DNA from: Micromonospora inyonensis
GTDB lineage: Bacteria; Actinomycetota; Actinomycetes; Mycobacteriales; Micromonosporaceae
Direction: 5' to 3'
NCBI RefSeq assembly: GCF_900091415.1
Contig: NZ_FMHU01000002.1
Location: 2,976,001 to 3,040,000 of the forward strand
Length of the DNA: 64,000 nucleotides
The first letter of the stretch is position 1, and each line of letters begins with the position of its first letter. The translations under genes and the position numbers were made by a program. Positions 62,034-64,000 of the stretch are shown here, one piece after another. Below the pieces are notes generated by a model. It searched no databases. It was not told the DNA's origin and saw only the letters and a program-made list of their open reading frames with translations.

Positions 62034-63272
62034 TCAGGGCGCCGCCAGGGCCTCGGTGGGCGAGAGCCGGCTGGCCCGGATCGCCGGGTAGAGCCCGGCC
62101 ACCGCACCGATGACGATCGTCGCGCCGATGCCACCGGCCATCACCCACAGCGGCACCACCGTCGGCCAGCCCTGCGAGAGGGCGTAACCGGCGGTGACGA
62201 GGACCCCCAGCAGCACCCCGCCCAGCCCGCCGAGGGCGGACAGCAGCAGGGACTCGGCGAGGAACTGGGTGCGGACCTGCCCCCGGGTGGCTCCGAGCGC
62301 GCGGCGCAACCCGATCTCCGCTCGCCGCTCGAGCACCGAGATGACCATGGTGTTGGCCACCCCGACGCCGCCCACCAGCAGGGCCACCGCCCCCAGGCCC
62401 AGCAGCAGACCAGTGAACGCCTCGTCGGTGGCCTGCCGGGCGGCGAGCGCGTCCGAGGGCCGGGACACCTGGATCTCGTTGGCCTGTTCCGGGTTGGCGG
62501 TCGCCGCCAGCACCCCGCGTACCGCCTCGACGTGCTCCTCGGCCGAGCGGGTGTAGATCCGGGTCGGGTGCCCGTCCAGCCCGAGGTAGGTGGTGGCGGC
62601 CGGCCAGCCGACCAGCGCCGCCGAGTCGAGTTCCGGGGCGAGCGGCACCGGCCGGAGGATCCCGATCACGATGAACCACCGGCCGTCGATGTAGACCTGG
62701 ATGTCCGGCCCGGCCGCGCCGAGCCCGAGCCGCTCGGCGGCGACCGCGCCGAGCACGGTGGCCGGGTACCGGGCGGTGGCGTCGTTGAGCCAGGTGCCGT
62801 GGGCGACCGTGCCACCGACCGTGTCCAGGACGTCCAGGGTGACCGCCTGGGTCCCCAGGCCGCCGGTCTGCGCGGCCGGAATCCGGTCCGACCGGTAGAC
62901 CGGTGTGTCGGCGAGCTGGGCGACCGCGGCGACCTGCTGCACCGGCCCGATCCGGGAGATCATCGCCACCGACTCGGTCGGCAGTTGGGCGTCCGCCCCG
63001 AAGAGGGTGCTGCCCGGCGCGACGGTGAGCAGGTTGGTGCCCAGGGCCGCCAGGGTCCGGTCCAGGTCGGCCCGGGACGACGAGGAGATCCCGACGACGC
63101 TGATCATCGCCGCGATGCCGATGGCGATGCCCAGCGCGGAGAGGAAGGCCCGCAGCGGACGGGTGCGCAGACCCACCCCGCCGACACGCAGCACGTCGCG
63201 CGGGTGCATCCGGGCGGGTCGCAGCCGTTCCGGACGGTCGGCACCCGGCGGCCGGGTCGTCGTCGCGGTCAC
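62034..63272 (-). CDS. MacB/FtsX-like ABC transporter permease
   Basis: 412 residues: one N-terminal span ([23 protein letters not shown]), a large extracytoplasmic MacB-like domain (about residues 70-270), then three C-terminal spans ([68 protein letters not shown]). The [19 protein letters not shown] segment is the cytoplasmic coupling loop typical of FtsX-type permeases. It pairs with the ATPase gene, whose stop it overlaps by 4 bases (GTGA). Such transporters work by mechanotransmission and export peptides, lipoproteins or drugs. Confidence 0.92.
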   Translation of the reverse strand: MTATTTRPPGADRPERLRPARMHPRDVLRVGGVGLRTRPLRAFLSALGIAIGIAAMISVVGISSSSRADLDRTLAALGTNLLTVAPGSTLFGADAQLPTESVAMISRIGPVQQVAAVAQLADTPVYRSDRIPAAQTGGLGTQAVTLDVLDTVGGTVAHGTWLNDATARYPATVLGAVAAERLGLGAAGPDIQVYIDGRWFIVIGILRPVPLAPELDSAALVGWPAATTYLGLDGHPTRIYTRSAEEHVEAVRGVLAATANPEQANEIQVSRPSDALAARQATDEAFTGLLLGLGAVALLVGGVGVANTMVISVLERRAEIGLRRALGATRGQVRTQFLAESLLLSALGGLGGVLLGVLVTAGYALSQGWPTVVPLWVMAGGIGATIVIGAVAGLYPAIRASRLSPTEALAAP

Positions 63273-63982
63273 CGGAGCACCCCCAGCGGGACGCCCTCGG
63301 AGACGATCCGCCCGTCGCGCATCCGCACTTGGCGGGGCAGGATCGCCGCGATCTCCCGGTCGTGGGTGATCACCACGACCGTGGTGCCGGCCGCGTGCAG
63401 CCCGTGCAGCAGCTCCATCACCCCGGCTCCGGAGGTGGAGTCCAGGTTGCCGGTGGGCTCGTCGGCCAGGAGCAACGGCGGTTCGCCGACCACGGCCCGG
63501 GCGATCGCCGCCCGCTGCCGTTCGCCGCCGGACAGTTGGTGCGGACGGTGGTCGAGGCGGTGGCCCAGTCCGACCCGGCGCAGGGCGACCTCCGCGCGCC
63601 GGTGCCGCTCCCGCCGGGGTACGCCCGCGTAGAGCAGGCCGTCGGCGACGTTCTCCACCAGCGGTACGCCCACCGCGAGGTGGAACTGCTGGAACACGAA
63701 ACCGATCCGGCTGGCCCGCAAGGCGGACAGTTCCCGGTCGGTCAGCCGCGACGTGTCGTACCCGTCGACGAGCACGGTGCCCGAGGTGGGCCGGTCCAGG
63801 GTGCCGATGACGTTGAGCATCGTGGACTTGCCGGATCCGGAGGGGCCCACGATGGCCACCAGTTCGCCCCGACCGATGGTCAGGTCGACCCGGTCGAGGG
63901 CGGCTACGGTGTCGCCGTACCGCCTGGTCACGTCCCGCAACTGCACGACGGGGCCGGCGGCGGCGCGGATCGGTTCAGTCAC
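63269..63982 (-). CDS. ABC transporter ATP-binding protein (MacB/LolD type)
   Basis: 237 residues: [19 protein letters not shown] (Walker A), FQQFHL (Q-loop), [17 protein letters not shown] (signature), [13 protein letters not shown] (Walker B) and [11 protein letters not shown] (H-loop). The DEPTGNLDS and THD forms are those of the LolD/MacB/FtsE group. The GTG at 63982 probably overlaps the end of an upstream gene that begins beyond the window edge, likely the periplasmic-adaptor-like subunit in such operons. Confidence 0.93.
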   Translation of the reverse strand: MTEPIRAAAGPVVQLRDVTRRYGDTVAALDRVDLTIGRGELVAIVGPSGSGKSTMLNVIGTLDRPTSGTVLVDGYDTSRLTDRELSALRASRIGFVFQQFHLAVGVPLVENVADGLLYAGVPRRERHRRAEVALRRVGLGHRLDHRPHQLSGGERQRAAIARAVVGEPPLLLADEPTGNLDSTSGAGVMELLHGLHAAGTTVVVITHDREIAAILPRQVRMRDGRIVSEGVPLGVLR

Positions 63983-64000
63983 CGGGCATCCCCACCGTCA

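Overview
The window is high-GC DNA (about 70% by eye) with many GTG starts, short intergenic gaps and actinobacterial gene families: an XRE/DUF397 pair, a SigB/SigF-type sigma factor, a class F sortase, a Ski2-like helicase with a DUF3516-type C-terminus, b558-type succinate dehydrogenase and a mycothiol-enzyme remnant. The style of the modular polyketide synthase and the protein sequences suggest Micromonosporaceae, probably Micromonospora. That placement is inference.

Layout. 1-9182 is the 3' part of a modular type I PKS gene: a KSQ-AT-ACP loading module and one fully reducing KS-AT-DH-ER-KR-ACP module, both ATs with methylmalonyl signatures. It faces a SARP-type pathway regulator (9531-10482) that is split by a frameshift in a run of seven C, with two terminator hairpins between them. 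10.5-12.2 kb is an AT-richer gene-poor stretch ending in an orphan IS3 OrfA. 12.3-25.3 kb holds an MMPL exporter, a multicopper oxidase, a BBE-type flavin oxidase, a phospholipase D-like protein, a stress-type sigma factor, an APC permease, a GPP34 protein and an XRE/DUF397 pair. 25.4-38.5 kb holds HrpB, a PP2C phosphatase, a decayed cellulose-regulated GH9 cellulase, a metalloprotease/serine protease fusion, flavin and aldehyde oxidoreductases, a GDSL lipoprotein, EcsC and a lysozyme-like wall protein. 38.9-50.7 kb is mostly housekeeping (PAC2, XthA, TrmB, Ski2-like helicase), a sortase/substrate pair, a C39 peptidase and several gene remnants. 50.7-59.3 kb carries HrpA and a LysR regulator divergent from sdhCAB. 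The end has a secreted protein of unknown function and a MacB-like ABC transporter running off the right edge.

Two themes cut across the genes. First, six copies of an approximately 55-60 bp hairpin element (arms close to GGTGGTTGCAGGGGCCCC or GGTGGTAGCAGGGGTCCC, with a conserved asymmetric loop) lie in intergenic gaps, and one sits in frame inside the PKS. Four of the six are directly followed by a short tandem array of unrelated sequence. Second, gene decay is frequent: the SARP regulator, GH9 cellulase, maleylpyruvate isomerase-like protein, P1 peptidase, pirin, histidine phosphatase, a small membrane protein and the IS3 copy all look frameshifted, internally deleted or truncated, while adjacent core genes are intact. 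The M7-S1 protease fusion, the hairpin/tandem-array system and the retained CebR-type operator in front of a dead cellulase are the observations most worth following.
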